In this document: in pieces, positions 21,945-33,011 of the stretch | Numbering within the stretch: the stretch's first letter is position 1 | Layout of the letters: every line of letters begins with the position of its first letter | Assembly: GCF_014905175.1 (NCBI RefSeq) | Contig: NC_057791.1 | Location: forward strand, 6,944,001 to 7,008,000 | DNA length: 64,000 nt | Direction: 5' to 3' | From: Aphidius gifuensis | Taxonomy: Eukaryota > Arthropoda > Insecta > Hymenoptera > Braconidae | Position numbers and translations under genes: made by a program | Notes under the pieces: model-generated | Told to the model about the DNA's origin: nothing | The model's database searches: none | The model's input: only the letters and a program-made list of their open reading frames with translations

Positions 21945-22694
21945 CTGGACCTCTGTTTTAACCAGTCGTCTGGCGACGGTGAGTTTGAGGTTATTTTGTA
22001 TGTTGAACATGGTGGATCAACCACCATGTGTTACCTTTTGTTTAGCTTTGTTTTGGTTGATCATCTCAAGGCGGATCCTCGAGTTGATTATGATATTTTG
22101 ATACTTTTGATTATTAGATTTAGTTTATTAATTATTAATTAATTAATATTTTGTTGGACGCGGTTCCCTTTAGATTAGGATTTTTGAGATACTTATGGAT
22201 TAGTTATTTTGTATTTGAGTTACGTTGGCTAAATGAGTTACGTTGATAATTGAGTTTGTGTTTGATAAATAAATATAAAGTAAATGAATTAATTGTGTTT
22301 CTTTTGTTATTATTTTGGGGTATTTATTAATTATTATTTTCAGGTAAAATTAATTATAACAGCTTTATCCGGCCCTTCTACCAAAACCCACACACTGAGC
22401 GACCCTGCGGCTTTCCTCTAGATTGCTTGTTTCGGTTGTTTTATTCATTATTTAATTGTGTAATTGTCCAGGTATGATTGTGTTCTGAGCGCGAGATTGT
22501 GTTATGCCTTTTTCCGGTTTTAAGGTGATTTGAAAACCCCTGATTTTAATTATTACGTTTTTGGATATAAATTATTATTATTATTATGCTGGACTTGTTG
22601 GATTTTAGTTTGATTTATTAGAAAGGACAATTTACAGGTAAAATGGCGGTAACAAGCGGTCCGAGAAGATAACTGGCAGAAATGTCATGTTACA
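21945..22694 (+). repeat. Partial 3' LTR of copy 2
   Basis: Matches 14275-15022 from CTGGACCTCTGTTTTAACCA onward to CATGTTACA. The first about 190 bp of the LTR are absent, joined directly to post-gag sequence (TACCTAATATTG). No duplication partner can be found upstream. Confidence 0.8.
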
Positions 22695-23048
22695 AACTGT
22701 TTAATGAAAAACTTCAAGTTGTCAAAAATTTAATTTTCACAACAGAAAAACAAAATAATAACTGCAGCTGTCGACTATTTAATGAACAACTTCAATTCGT
22801 TTAGAAAATAAAATAAATATGTTTATTGTACTTGAATTACACTCAATGTCTAATGTTTATAACTTCAATGAATTAAAAATTAAATAGGTATATACATATT
22901 GTTTAAAATAAATGAGTGATATATAAATTTTATGAATATTTATTTAGAATATTTGACAATAAAAAAAAAAATATAACAATATATTTAATAGATAATATAT
23001 TCAATAAAAAAAAAAAAATTAGTAATAAAGAAAAAAAATACTTAAATA

Positions 23049-25412
23049 TGGGTCAATACCGAAAATTTCTGAGGACAAAAATTGTAAGCATTATACTTAG
23101 AATAATAAAAATTACAAATAAAAAAAAAATCATAAAATCATAAAATTTATGTTTTTTATAGACATACATTCCGAGAACTTCTTTTAATCGTCTTTGGAAA
23201 AATAACAAAACCACAAATTTAACAATTAGAGATAGTACAAATAATAATTCAATTCATGAGTCCATCGTTGAGCCTATGATAGTCTCAAGTATGGATGATA
23301 TGGTACACAGTTTATCTTCAATAAGTAGTGAAGAAAATGAAGACAGTACAGGTTTTTTTTTTATATTTTCTTAAGATAATAAAATATTTTTTAAATATAA
23401 TTTGTATTTTTTGTGAATATAATTTCAATTTATTTTTATTTGAATTTTGAAAATATTGTTTAAAAAATATTTATATATTTTTTTTTTTTCATGTAAAATT
23501 ACATAAATATATAATGAAAGAAGGAGATTTATTCGTTCGTAACGAAGTAAATGGTATGTTTACTGAATATGATCTTGCTTCTTTATTAACTGATGCGTTT
23601 GAAAGTCAAAAGCTATATGAACACATAGATAGTCAATATGAAGCAAGTATATTTAATTATCAGGAAAACGCCAATACATTTTATGATATTTCAAGTGGTC
23701 AGCAATATTTAAAAATTGAAAGAGAAGGAGGTTTAAAAAAATATGATTTATTTTTATTATGGAACACAGATGGTGCTCCAGTCTCTAATAGTTCTTATGG
23801 CCAATTGTGGCCAATTCAATTACAAATTTTGAATATTTCTCCAAAAATAAGACGTTCATTTCAATTAGTTGCTGGCTTATATTATAGCCAAAATCAAAAA
23901 CCAAAATCATCAGGGTTTTTAGAACCATTTGTTAAAGCTCTTGAGAAATTATCGACCGAAGGTTTTCATGGCACCATCCACAATAAGGTAAAATGCACAG
24001 CATTGCAATAGCCCCTGTCTCAACATTGGATATACCAGCAAAAGCAATGGTAATGAACATAATGAATCAAGGTGGTGCATTTTGCTGTCCATTTTGTGAG
24101 CTTAAAGGACAAACACATAAAACTGGTTGTGGTCACAACCATGTTTTTTCATTTTTAAAAAAAGGAACAATAAGAACACATGAAAAAATCGTTTCTCAAG
24201 GTATAGAAGCTGTAAGAAAAAATATTTTTCATTGTTGTGGTATAAAAGGTCTTTCTACAGTCAGTAGAATACCTTGGATTGATTTGGCTAAAATTCCATT
24301 CCAATTTCCACCTGATTACATGCACAATATAATTAAAATTTTTAGTCTTTTGTTTGAAATATGGTGTAGCAGCACAAGTAAAAATGAAAAATATTATATA
24401 AAACCATATATTCAAAAAATAATAAACAAACAAATATTTAATACAAAATTGTCTAGCCAAATTTCGAGACAACCAAGACCTTTAAATAAAATGCAATTTC
24501 ATAAATCGTCAGAAACTCAAACATTAGCGATAATATTATTACCAATTATAATAAAAAAAAAAAATGAAAGAAAGATATTATCAAAATTATTTATTACTAG
24601 TCAAAGCAACATATTTGCTTTTACAAAAAAAAATAACCGAAGAAGAATTAAGTATCGTTAGAAATCTTTTGAATAAATTTTGTAAAAATTTTCAACAATT
24701 ATATAGTCTTAAAAAATGTACTTTAAATGTACACCAGTTAATACACGTGCCAGAAGCAGTAAGACTTTGGGGACCGATATGGGCATGGTCAAATTATCCA
24801 TTTGAAGATGGTAATTATTTTTTAATACATTTGAACCATGGACCAAATAAAGTTGATCTTGAAATTGCAAATACGTTAAAATATTATAATTGTTTAAAAA
24901 TATTAAACAATCAATTAAATATTACTGAAGTTGATAATGATGAAACTGTAGTAAAAACTCTTGGCTCTGAAAAATTAAATAATAATCTACCAAATTCTTA
25001 TTCATCAGCAATTAAAATTTCACACGATAATTTAATGTTACATTCTGAAAATATACCGGTTTATTTCAGAGTGAAAATTGGTTCTAGCATTTACACCTCA
25101 GAAGAGTATAAAAAAGAAAAAAAAAAAAATAATAATTACATATCGTGGGGTGATGATTTGTTTGGAGCAATTCAATGTTTTATAAAAATTGATAACTTAT
25201 TATTTGCCATTATAAAAGAATTAATACAAGTATCGTTACCAATAAACAATTGTATCATTCACAAATCAAGTGGAACCCAATTCAATGATTTTCTGATACC
25301 CGTTCATGATACAAATAGAATTCATGCAATTTATGTACATGAAATAAAAGAAAAAGTTATAAAAATTGAAAATTATATATGTAGAACAAAAAATATAATT
25401 TTGCGTTGTTAA
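23049..25412 (+). pseudogene. TNP2/DUF4218-type transposase, copy C, near full length
   Basis: Probable exon 1 at 23049-23084 (MGQYRKFLRTKI, GTAAGC donor) and exon 2 at 23161-23352 (acidic N-region ending SSEENEDST). A third coding block from about 23521 has LLWNTDGAPVSNSSYGQLWP (23755-23813) and LVAGLYY. After a 1-nt slip at about 23990 come LDIPAKAMVMNIMNQGGAFC, CPFC, GIKGLSTV and FPPDYMHNII. After a second slip at the A12 run near 24551 comes the DUF4218-like part CTLNVHQLIHVPEAVRLWGP and a C-terminal region to the TAA at 25410. The zinc-ribbon segment between exon 2 and 23521 is missing. It is a different subfamily from copy B. It lies inside the Polinton and is probably a later insertion. 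Confidence 0.7.
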
Positions 25413-27514
25413 TGTTTGTTTTAATTTACTTTATATTTTTTGGAAATATAATTCAAGTATAAATTAAATTTACTTTATATTTTGAAAAGATATACATTGA
25501 ATATAAATTAAATTTTCTTTATATTTAAAAAAAATATAAATTAAACATAAATTAAATTTATTTCGTATCTAAATACATTTTACAAATTGATAAAGAAAAA
25601 TATAAATATTCTTAGAATATATTGGAATTAATAACTAATATATTAATGTAAATTTATACAAATGTTTTTTTAATAATTTATATTCAAAAAATATTAATAT
25701 TATTTGAATATTATATTCAATTGTCCCATATAATGTGTTGAGAAAAAAAACTGTTATGTTTAATTGACTATTTACAAAAAAAGTTGAAGATGAATATTAA
25801 TTACCTATATCAATTCAAATTTGTATATAATTTTAATTACGAATTTTTAAAATAAAAAAAAATATAAAATTGTATTCAAATATTCTGACGATATATTTTC
25901 ACATGGATTTTAAAAAAATATGTCTAGATTATTTGTCATTAATATATATGATATTTTTTTCTATTATTCATCATCTTTCCAGGGATGTTATACATATTTG
26001 TATTATTAATGAATAAAATTATAAACTATTTTATAATTAAAAATGAATAAAAAAATTTAAAAAAAATAAATATAAAACAATATTATTTAAATACAATTAT
26101 TCAACCATTCACCAATAGTTCAATTGAAAAAATAAAAAAAATGTTTTTTTCATTTATTATTTACAAAAATTTACAAAAAAAACAAAAAGTAAATTTAAAA
26201 TATATTTGAATTATGTCTGTCCAAATTTGTATATATTTTAAATTTCCATTAAATATATTTTTTTTACTTGAGTATTAGCTACTCTTAATTCAAAAGAAGA
26301 ATATGTAATTCATTATCAAAGTCTCAAACAATATCTGACTCTAGGTCTTAAATTAACCAAAATTCATCGTGTTGAAATATCGTAGCCGGATTACTTATTA
26401 GACAATCAATATTGCCCTGTAAAATAATCCAACTAGATATGTATTTTAATTAACCCTGTTTATCCTGCCCAGTGAAGGAACATTAGAAAGGTAGGGGATA
26501 ATAATTACGTAATGTAGGGAGGAGTAAAAAGGAACCTGAAAAGTACGCGAGAATAGTACACAAATTAAACACAAATAATTTATAAGAACTTGAGTCAAAC
26601 ACAAAACATATAATGTTAAATAAAATGGTAAATTTATTATGAAAATACCACAAGTTTACCAATAGTATTGATGTCGAGTATAACATATTTAGATTTGGAC
26701 CGATGTGGACCTTGAGATAATTGACGCACTTGTGTAACACTGAATTTACAATAAAAATTATAACGAAGTTCACTTTTACATTTGTCTGGTTTAATAATTA
26801 CATAAAACGCTTTACTATACTTTACAGGTCGTAGTTAAGACCAAATTCATGACCACGAGGTCGTTGATTGTTATATTTAAAATAATTAAATATTTTTAAC
26901 AAGCAAATTCTTGCTTAAATCGGCCAACTATAATTTACTTTATTCAATATTTATTTGATTAAATAATTTAACACAAAAAGTATGCACTTGAATTTAATTT
27001 AAAAGAACAAGACAACTTAGACCATGCGGTCTGAATTTATTACCAGTTATATCCAGTATGATTTTAGTGAGTTTAAATTAATAATTTGCGTAACCAAATA
27101 TTACGTGAAGATAATTAAAAATATTAAAGCAAACTAAATCAATGAAATATTGGATAAATGTAACTTACAGTTTTCGGCTGGTGACTCTTAAAATTATTCT
27201 AAAACTTTGTAAAACACTTATTAAAGCAGTTAAAGCAGTTAGAGCTGGTAGTCACAGGATCAGAGATCCCAGTGAACTGATCGATATCCTGGGTCAATGG
27301 CACAAGCTGACCGTAGGGTAGGTCGGGAATATTCGGGGGTGTTCGGGGATGCGTTTGCTCCCTTAAATGTTACCCTTATAATGCATAAGATGGAGCTAGG
27401 GGTATCCAATTGGACCCTGAATATATAATTTTATAAAATACAATTTATCTAAAATAAAAAAAGTTCGGCGCTTACCGCAGGACATTACAGTGTTTTAAAG
27501 TAATCAAAGTTCAT
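25413..27514. other. AT-rich gap, no gene; possible LTR remnant at 26465-27489
   Basis: 25413-26215 is AT-rich without coding features. 26216-26274 is a right half of the CCCAAGTGG MITE (ends TTTACTTGAG). 26465-27489 is less AT-rich, contains GGTCGGGAATATTCGGGGGT and ends GGCGCTTACCGCAGGACATTACA before the polB fragment. It could be a truncated LTR or untranslated region, but no duplicate end or target duplication was found. Confidence 0.4.
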
Positions 27515-28212
27515 GATTAAAACCATACATAGATTTAAATACACAATTACGACAACAAGCTAAAAATGAATTTGAAAAATCATTTTTCAAACTAATGAAC
27601 AATGCTATCTATGGAAAGACAATGGAAAGCATAAGAAACCATCGAGAAATTAAATTGGTTTCAAAATATGATAGTCGATATGGTGCTCGAAGTTTAATAG
27701 CAAAACCTTATTTTGCATCATCAAAAATAATCGATGGTTTAGTAATTATAGAAATGAAACGAAGTAGCATACTATTCAACGGACCTATTTATTCAGGATT
27801 TAGTATATTGGATATTTCGAAAACATACATTTATGATTTTCATTATAATTACATCTTAAAAAAATTTGGTAATAATGCAAAATATCTTTATGGTGATACG
27901 GATTCATGCATTTATCATTTCATTGTACCTAATATTTATGAAAATATGAAAGAAGATATTGATAGATTTGATACATTAGATTATGATATTAATAATCCTT
28001 ATGGTATTCCGTTAACAAACAAAAAAGTAGTTGGATTAATGAAAGATGAAAACAATGGTAAAATAATGACTGAATTTATAGGTTTAAGAAGTAAATTATA
28101 TAGTTATAGAGTTGAAAATGATTTAAATACAAATACACATAAAGTACATTCTAGAGCAACAGGTGTTAAAAAATCCATTGATTATGTGAATTATCAAAAC
28201 CTAACCATTTAA
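27515..28212 (+). pseudogene. polB: Polinton protein-primed DNA polymerase B, C-terminal fragment
   Basis: The frame is open from just after a TGA at 27512-27514. It shows the polymerase block NNAIYGKTME (27595-27630), the helix SFFKLMNN just before it, the palm motif YGDTDS (27888-27905) and the LMKDENNGKIMTEFIGL block (28038-28090). These are typical of the Polinton/adintovirus family B polymerase, which replicates the element with a protein primer. Only about 230 residues of the usual more than 1000 remain; exonuclease and N-terminal parts are gone. The reading frame runs into antisense integrase sequence at about 28166-28205, showing a rearranged junction rather than a natural C-terminus. 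Confidence 0.85.
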
Positions 28213-28475
28213 CAAAAATTTCATTACCACGAGTTTTTATTACTTTTTCAATCAAAAATATATCTGGATGTTTAACTTTCATTAATTCTTCTTTATAGAA
28301 ACAACCTTCTATTGGATTGTTTTGATAATCTCTCAATTTGTATGTTATATATGGTTTTGTTTTATTGATTTTCATAATAGTAAAATTCTAATAGTCCAAT
28401 TCGGAATATATCCTTTCTCCAATATATGTTTATATTTACTGATTCGAACATTATCATCAAGTTTGAAATTTTTAG
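28166..28475 (-). pseudogene. Polinton integrase, C-terminal chromodomain fragment
   Basis: Minus-strand coding for about 100 residues. An upstream part contains VRISKYKHILEKGYIPNW (28465-28410), then a frame slip of one base near 28380, then YKLRDYQNNPIEGCFYKEEL and a chromodomain-like HPDIFLIEKVI...EIFVKWLGFDNSH ending at a stop at 28166-28168. Polinton integrases are retroviral-type with a C-terminal chromodomain, which fits. The catalytic DDE core and zinc finger are absent. It overlaps the polB fragment tail-to-tail by about 40 bp. Confidence 0.8.
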
Positions 28476-28499
28476 AATTTTTTTAAAAAATAAATCAAT

Positions 28500-28860
28500 T
28501 AACTAGTTAAAATCTGAGTCTTGCTAGTGGTCTTGGTCTACGTCTTGGTCCCAGTCTTGGTCTTCCAGAAAATACAAAAATAAAATCAAATATTGGTCTT
28601 GCTAATGATCTTGGTCTACGTCTTGGTCATCCAGAAAATACAAAAATAAAATTAAATATTAGTCTCGCTAGTGATCTTGGTCTAAGTTTTGGTCTTAGAC
28701 TTGCATGGTTTTGCAAAAAATACATAAATAAAATAAAATAAGTCTTATGAAAAATAAATTAATTGACTAGTTAAAACCTGAGTCTTGTTAGTTGTTAAAA
28801 TTTGTAAGACTTATTTCATTTTATTTATGTATTTTTTGCGAAACTAAGACTAAGAACAAA
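28500..28860. repeat. CTTGGTC-type tandem repeats and a 34-bp inverted repeat
   Basis: Roughly 95-105-bp units (CTTGCTAGTGATCTTGGTCT, CCAGAAAATACAAAAATAAA) repeat about three times at 28520-28700. An inverted repeat pairs GCAAAAAATACATAAATAAA (from 28713) with TTTATTTATGTATTTTTTGC (to 28839), arms about 34 bp with a roughly 58-bp loop. A related TCTTGGTC-rich tract is at 30740-31330. Confidence 0.7.
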
Positions 28861-29990
28861 ACGCAGTTTTTTAATTTATTTAAAAATTTAATAATTAATC
28901 AAATAAAGATATTTATTTGATAATAAATTAAATAAGTTCGTAATATAATCATTATTGTATTTGAATCATGAAAACTGACCACAGACTCATTAATGACCGC
29001 AGCCCACACGTTTAAGCTGAATCTACACTGAGAGAAATTTTAACTAAAATTTAAAACCCATGTTGAATAGAAATTACTATACTGCTTTGTAATTTTTGTT
29101 TTATTTCTGGGATTGGCCGCGAGAGATGATATTCTACAATAAAATTATGTAAAATGTCACACTATGTCAAAAAATTGTTATGTTACTTTAAGTCTCTGTA
29201 CATCGTTATCTATTGCAGATAGACATGGGGTTGAGTGGAGTTAATTATTGAGAATTCAATTCTAAACAATTTATAAAGAATTACTTTTTTTGATTAATCT
29301 CTTAGATAATGAGTTATGAGTTAATTAAAATAAAGCACATACATGTTTTGAGGAAACGATAAAAAATATTATAAGTTCAAATAAAAAATACTGAACAATT
29401 TAATAAATATTCTAATACATATAATAAAATTTATCATGTACACAAATAAAAGTTAGCATAGACTTAAATATTTTTTACTATATCGCTTTGTAAACATTCT
29501 GGTTGTGGGACGAAATAATACAAAGATGGCCGACTGATTGAACAAATGATTGAATTGTCATGTAATTTCAAGCATTTCTACAGCCTTATCTGTTGAAGCT
29601 AGGTATGGGGTTAAGCGAGGTTTATTGTTGGAAATTTATTTCTAAACAATTTATCAAGAATGAATTTTTTCTATTTATCAATTAGTTTTCGAGTTTTGAG
29701 CATGTAAACAGAAAAGAAAAAATCCATTATGCGGGCGATAGAGTTTTTTAAGACGCATAATATAAGCCTTATACGAAGTCTCTCTTTTGATTTCGCGTTA
29801 TTCATTGCGCCGTTTTTTAGTTTTTTTTCGGCGAGCCATAACTTTTGTTATAATCAAGATAGAGAGTTCGTATTAGGCTCAAATTATGCGCCTCAAAAAA
29901 ATCTAGTGACGGCTTGTGAAGTAGTCTGTATTATCAACTGATAACTAATGAACAATAATCAAAATTTTATTGTAACGGAATGTTTTAATG
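28861..29990. repeat. Non-coding; duplicated block and one copy of a dispersed repeat
   Basis: Segments at 29080-29290 and 29485-29665 are diverged duplicates (ATGGGGTTRAGYG, CTAAACAATTTAT), period about 395-400 bp. 29719-29925 carries the dispersed 'GCGGGCGATAGAGTTTTT' repeat also found at 43605-43990 and 48200-49200. The 70-aa open frame at 29729-29941 is part of this repeat and unlikely to be a gene. Confidence 0.55.
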
Positions 29991-30010
29991 ATTCATTGTT
30001 ATTTTTGAAG

Positions 30011-30726
30011 ACGATCAGCCTTGGTTAAAATCATTAAGCGTCAATGATGATGGAGTAATAACTGGATTTACACTTAAAAGAGAAAAACCAGATGAAAATA
30101 AAGAACAACTGAAGTTAAAAAAAGAGCAACTTGATGAACAAGAAAAAAGATTGTTACGACAAGAGCGTATGTTAAATAGGAGAGAGCATCACCTTGAGCA
30201 ACAACAACAACGGCCATTACAGCAACAACTCAAAACTAACACGAAACAACCAGTAACAAAAACAGCAGCCACTAATGAACAAGTTGATCAACATCAATTA
30301 ACAAGTTCACGATCACAAGAGATTCTTAAAGTACCACTATATAACGGTAGCAACGTTAGTGTTGATAAATTTCTACTCCAAGAATTGAAGACTGAATGGC
30401 AAAATAATCCAAAACATGCAACTAGATTGCTGTTGATTCATTTAGTTGGGAAAGAAGAACTTAAAACTATGACAAAGACTGGCAAAAATAATAGAAAATC
30501 AATTCCAGAAGTTTTCATGATTGCGATAGAAGGTAATCAAATTAAATGAGAAATAAATTATTAATTTGGAAATTCATAAAAATATTCAAAATTTATTTAA
30601 CTTTTATTTATGTTTTCAGAGTTTTTGATCCAAAACACTCCGAATAAATTTAGAATTGGAAAAAAAGAATTTAATAAGTGCATCAAGCTGTTCTTAAGTA
30701 CTCTACGGAATCCAAAAAAAAAATAA
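30011..30726 (+). CDS. Second BEN-domain protein, 5' exon(s) not found
   Basis: Two exons are supported. One runs from about 30011 (acceptor ATTTTTGAAG) to 30532, with donor GTAATC after GAAG. The other is 30620-30726, after acceptor TGTTTTCAG, with the frame continuing exactly to TAA. The N-part is a Glu/Gln/Lys-rich coiled coil (KLKKEQLDEQEKRLLRQERM, 30110-30170) with a polyglutamine patch. The C-part is BEN-like: VPLYNGSNVSVDKFLLQEL, RLLLIHLVGKEEL, KSIPEVFMIAIE then RIGKKEFNKCIKLFLSTLR. BEN domains are DNA-binding and are known in insect and viral proteins. The gene lies between the integrase/polB junction and the protease of the Polinton. The start codon lies in an unseen upstream exon or was lost. 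Confidence 0.6.
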
Positions 30727-30739
30727 AATAATAGTTATC

Positions 30740-31450
30740 TTCGTCTTGGTATTCTTCGTGATCTTGGTCCAGGTCTTGGTCCAGGTATTGATCTGGTATG
30801 AAAAATAAAATATAATGTTGAAATGTTCTTGGTCTTGGTTTTGCAAAAAAAAAAGAAAATTTGAGTAAATATTCAAATAAAAAAAATAACAATAAAAACA
30901 ATGAATCAAAGTAATAAAAATAAAAAAAAAAAAAAAAAAATATTATCAATGTCAATTATGCTAACAAAAATTATTATCAAACTGTTCCAGGTCTTAGTTA
31001 AAAAATACAAGACTTGGTCTTGTATAAAAAAAAAAAAAATTGTGGTCTTGGTCATCGTTTCGGTTGAAGTAAAATATTAGGCTAACAAAAATTATTGTAT
31101 CTTGGTCCGGGTATTGATCTCGTATAAAAAATAAAATAAAATGTTGAAACGTGTTTGGTGGTTGTGTTCTTGGTTTCGGTCTCGGTCTTGGTTTTGTTGT
31201 TGTAATCATATCTAAGTCAACTTGTTTCAGGTCTTGGTTCAAGTCTCAGTTCAGAACTTGTTCTTGTAAAAAAAAAAAAAAATGTGGTCTTGGTCAACGT
31301 CTTGGTCTTGCTGATAAGAAAAATTAGAATAAAATATTAGGCTAGTCTGAGGGTGAGTTTTAGTCAAGTTCTTGATTTTGAAAAAAGAAAAAAAATAAAA
31401 TTTTAAGTAAATAAGAATATATAATAATCACGACAACAAACAATGGACTC
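30740..31450. repeat. TCTTGGTC-rich degenerate repeats with A runs
   Basis: Multiple copies of GATCTTGGTCCAGGTCTTGG-like units separated by AAAAATAAAATATAATGTTG and A runs. Two blocks, about 30765-30850 and 31090-31200, are similar copies (GTATTGATCTCGTATAAAAA). Open frames here are low-complexity shadows. Confidence 0.6.
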
Positions 31451-31670
31451 TCAACAATTGCCAATGCAACTGTTATTTCGCGCGTAACTAAGCACATGTT
31501 TTCTGACGCCATAATTCAAGACGCTGTTTTCCAATTGGTTCACGCGAATCACGAATATCTCAAAATTGAATCTGGAAAAAAAAAACACGTAATTTTTAAA
31601 ATTTTGCAAGAAAATTGATTGCACTTCACATGCGCGAATTTAGATACACCCTGTATATGACACAAGAGGA

Positions 31671-32065
31671 ATGGGTTTACATTTAAATCCAGAAAACTTT
31701 TGAAGATGCTACCACATCATGCTTTATCTGATAATGATATAATGGAATGTGCAGTCCAATTAAAAATACCTAACTTTCTTGGAGTATTCATGCGTAATGA
31801 AATGCCTAAGAGAGGACCATGGCGTGTTGAATGTGGAATTGTTAATCTCGATAATAAAGAGAATAATGGTACACACTGGGTTGCATATAAAAAAAACTCG
31901 AGCACTGCAATTTATTTTGATAGTTTTGGAAATCTTCAACCTCCTTCAGATCTTGTCAGATATTTGAATGTTGGTAGCATCAAATTTAATCATCAACGTT
32001 TTCAAGATTGGAATACATACAACTGTGGACATTTATGTATACAATTTTTATTAGGGATGATATAA
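31671..32065 (+). pseudogene. Polinton adenain-like cysteine protease
   Basis: About 120 residues with the ULP1/adenain-like catalytic set: His in THWVAYK (31872-31892), Asp in IYFDSFG (31912-31932), and Cys in YNCGHLCIQFL (32019-32051). This family processes capsid proteins in Polintons and relatives. A start-like ATG at 31671 is one frame away and reaches the same N-terminal context, so a 1-nt slip near 31699 likely breaks it. Otherwise the core is uninterrupted. It is the first of four consecutive plus-strand Polinton genes (31.7-34.7 kb). Confidence 0.8.
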
Positions 32066-32111
32066 AACTGTTAGCATTTAATTTTTATTTAGTATACAGA
32101 TAACTTTCATC

Positions 32112-32783
32112 ATGTACGATACATTCACTTTAACTCTATCAGGGAGTTCTTCAATATTAGGGATACAAAATTTCCCAGCAATCGAACTAAAGAGAGAAAA
32201 AAACTATTATCTGAGTTTCGCTTCTTTTTTGACATTTAATTCAATTCCAAATATTGATGAAGATATAAATTAAGTTCATTTGGGAGATAATAAAGTAATA
32301 ACAATTCCAACTGAAAGTTATGAACTTGAAGATATTGCAAGTGTTCTTCGAAATCATTCAATTAAATTGTGGGGTGGACAAAATACATTACGTAGTTATA
32401 TCGAAAGTTCAAAGTATATAGATTTTAGATATGAAGATTCTATAGCTAGTATACTTGGTTTTTCACCACGTGCATTAAAAGCAAATCACCTTTTTGAATC
32501 AGATATGCCAGTTAATATAAATCGAATCAACGCATTACGAATTGAGTGTAATATTACAACGGGTGCACATAGCAATAATAAAAAAGTTCAAACAATTCAC
32601 ACCTTTTTTCCTACAACACCACTAGGATATAAAATTATTAAGGTGCCAACTAATCCAATATATCTACCAGTAACAGTAAAAACAATCGATTATCTACAAA
32701 TAAAAATTGTAGATCAAGACGGTCATCTTGTTAACTTTCGTGGTGAAACAATTACAGTAAGGCTCCATATAAAGTCAAGATAA
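32112..32783 (+). pseudogene. Polinton penton-like (minor capsid) protein
   Basis: Begins at ATG 32112 and runs in one frame to TAA 32781-32783, about 222 codons, with a single in-frame TAA at 32271-32273. The order and size fit the single-jelly-roll minor capsid (penton) gene of Polintons, placed directly upstream of the major capsid gene. The C-terminal part is rich in beta-type residues (YLPVTVKTIDYLQIKIVD). The assignment rests on position, size and recalled similarity. Confidence 0.6.
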
Positions 32784-32977
32784 TGGTGTTAGTATTCAAT
32801 AATTATAATAATAATAAAATTAAAAGAGGATTTGCATATAAAACATCGAAATGGACTCCATCAGTCATTCATCATCGAACAGCGAAGGAGTTAACACCTC
32901 AGAATATCAAATTTCTAAAAATTCTCGGATTAAAAGTAAAAAATTTTGGAGTTGAAAGTGGAAATTCGATTGGGTAA
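32783..32977 (+). CDS. Small basic protein between penton and major capsid genes
   Basis: A 64-codon ORF whose ATG overlaps the upstream stop (TAATG). It is Lys/Asn-rich with a KELTPQNIKFLKILGLKVK segment. A small protein at this position with an 'LTP.N..FLksLG' block recurs in insect Polintons to my knowledge; its function is unknown. Unlike its neighbours it has no visible disruption. Confidence 0.5.
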   Translation: MVLVFNNYNNNKIKRGFAYKTSKWTPSVIHHRTAKELTPQNIKFLKILGLKVKNFGVESGNSIG

Positions 32978-33011
32978 ATATTTCTTGTTTTAACTGTTCA
33001 TGTAAGTGAAA

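Larger units (their letters stand above)
18736..22694 (+). mobile_element. LTR retrotransposon copy 2 (gag intact, pol absent)
   Basis: Homology with copy 1 begins at TATAAATTTTTATAT (18736) and runs through a hairpin-rich leader, an intact gag and a 65-bp post-gag piece. It then jumps at about 21940 into the middle of the LTR, ending CATGTTACA at 22694. The 5' LTR and the front of the 3' LTR are missing. The 18360-18735 segment upstream is not in copy 1 and may be extra leader or flanking DNA. Confidence 0.8.

Noticed and set aside
26465..27489. Candidate solo LTR ending GGACATTACA
   Set aside because: No matching TGTAATG start and no target duplication were found nearby; left as an unresolved remnant.
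28166..28205. Natural gene overlap between polB and integrase
   Set aside because: The polB frame in this region is simply antisense integrase sequence, so a rearrangement junction is more likely than a functional overlap.
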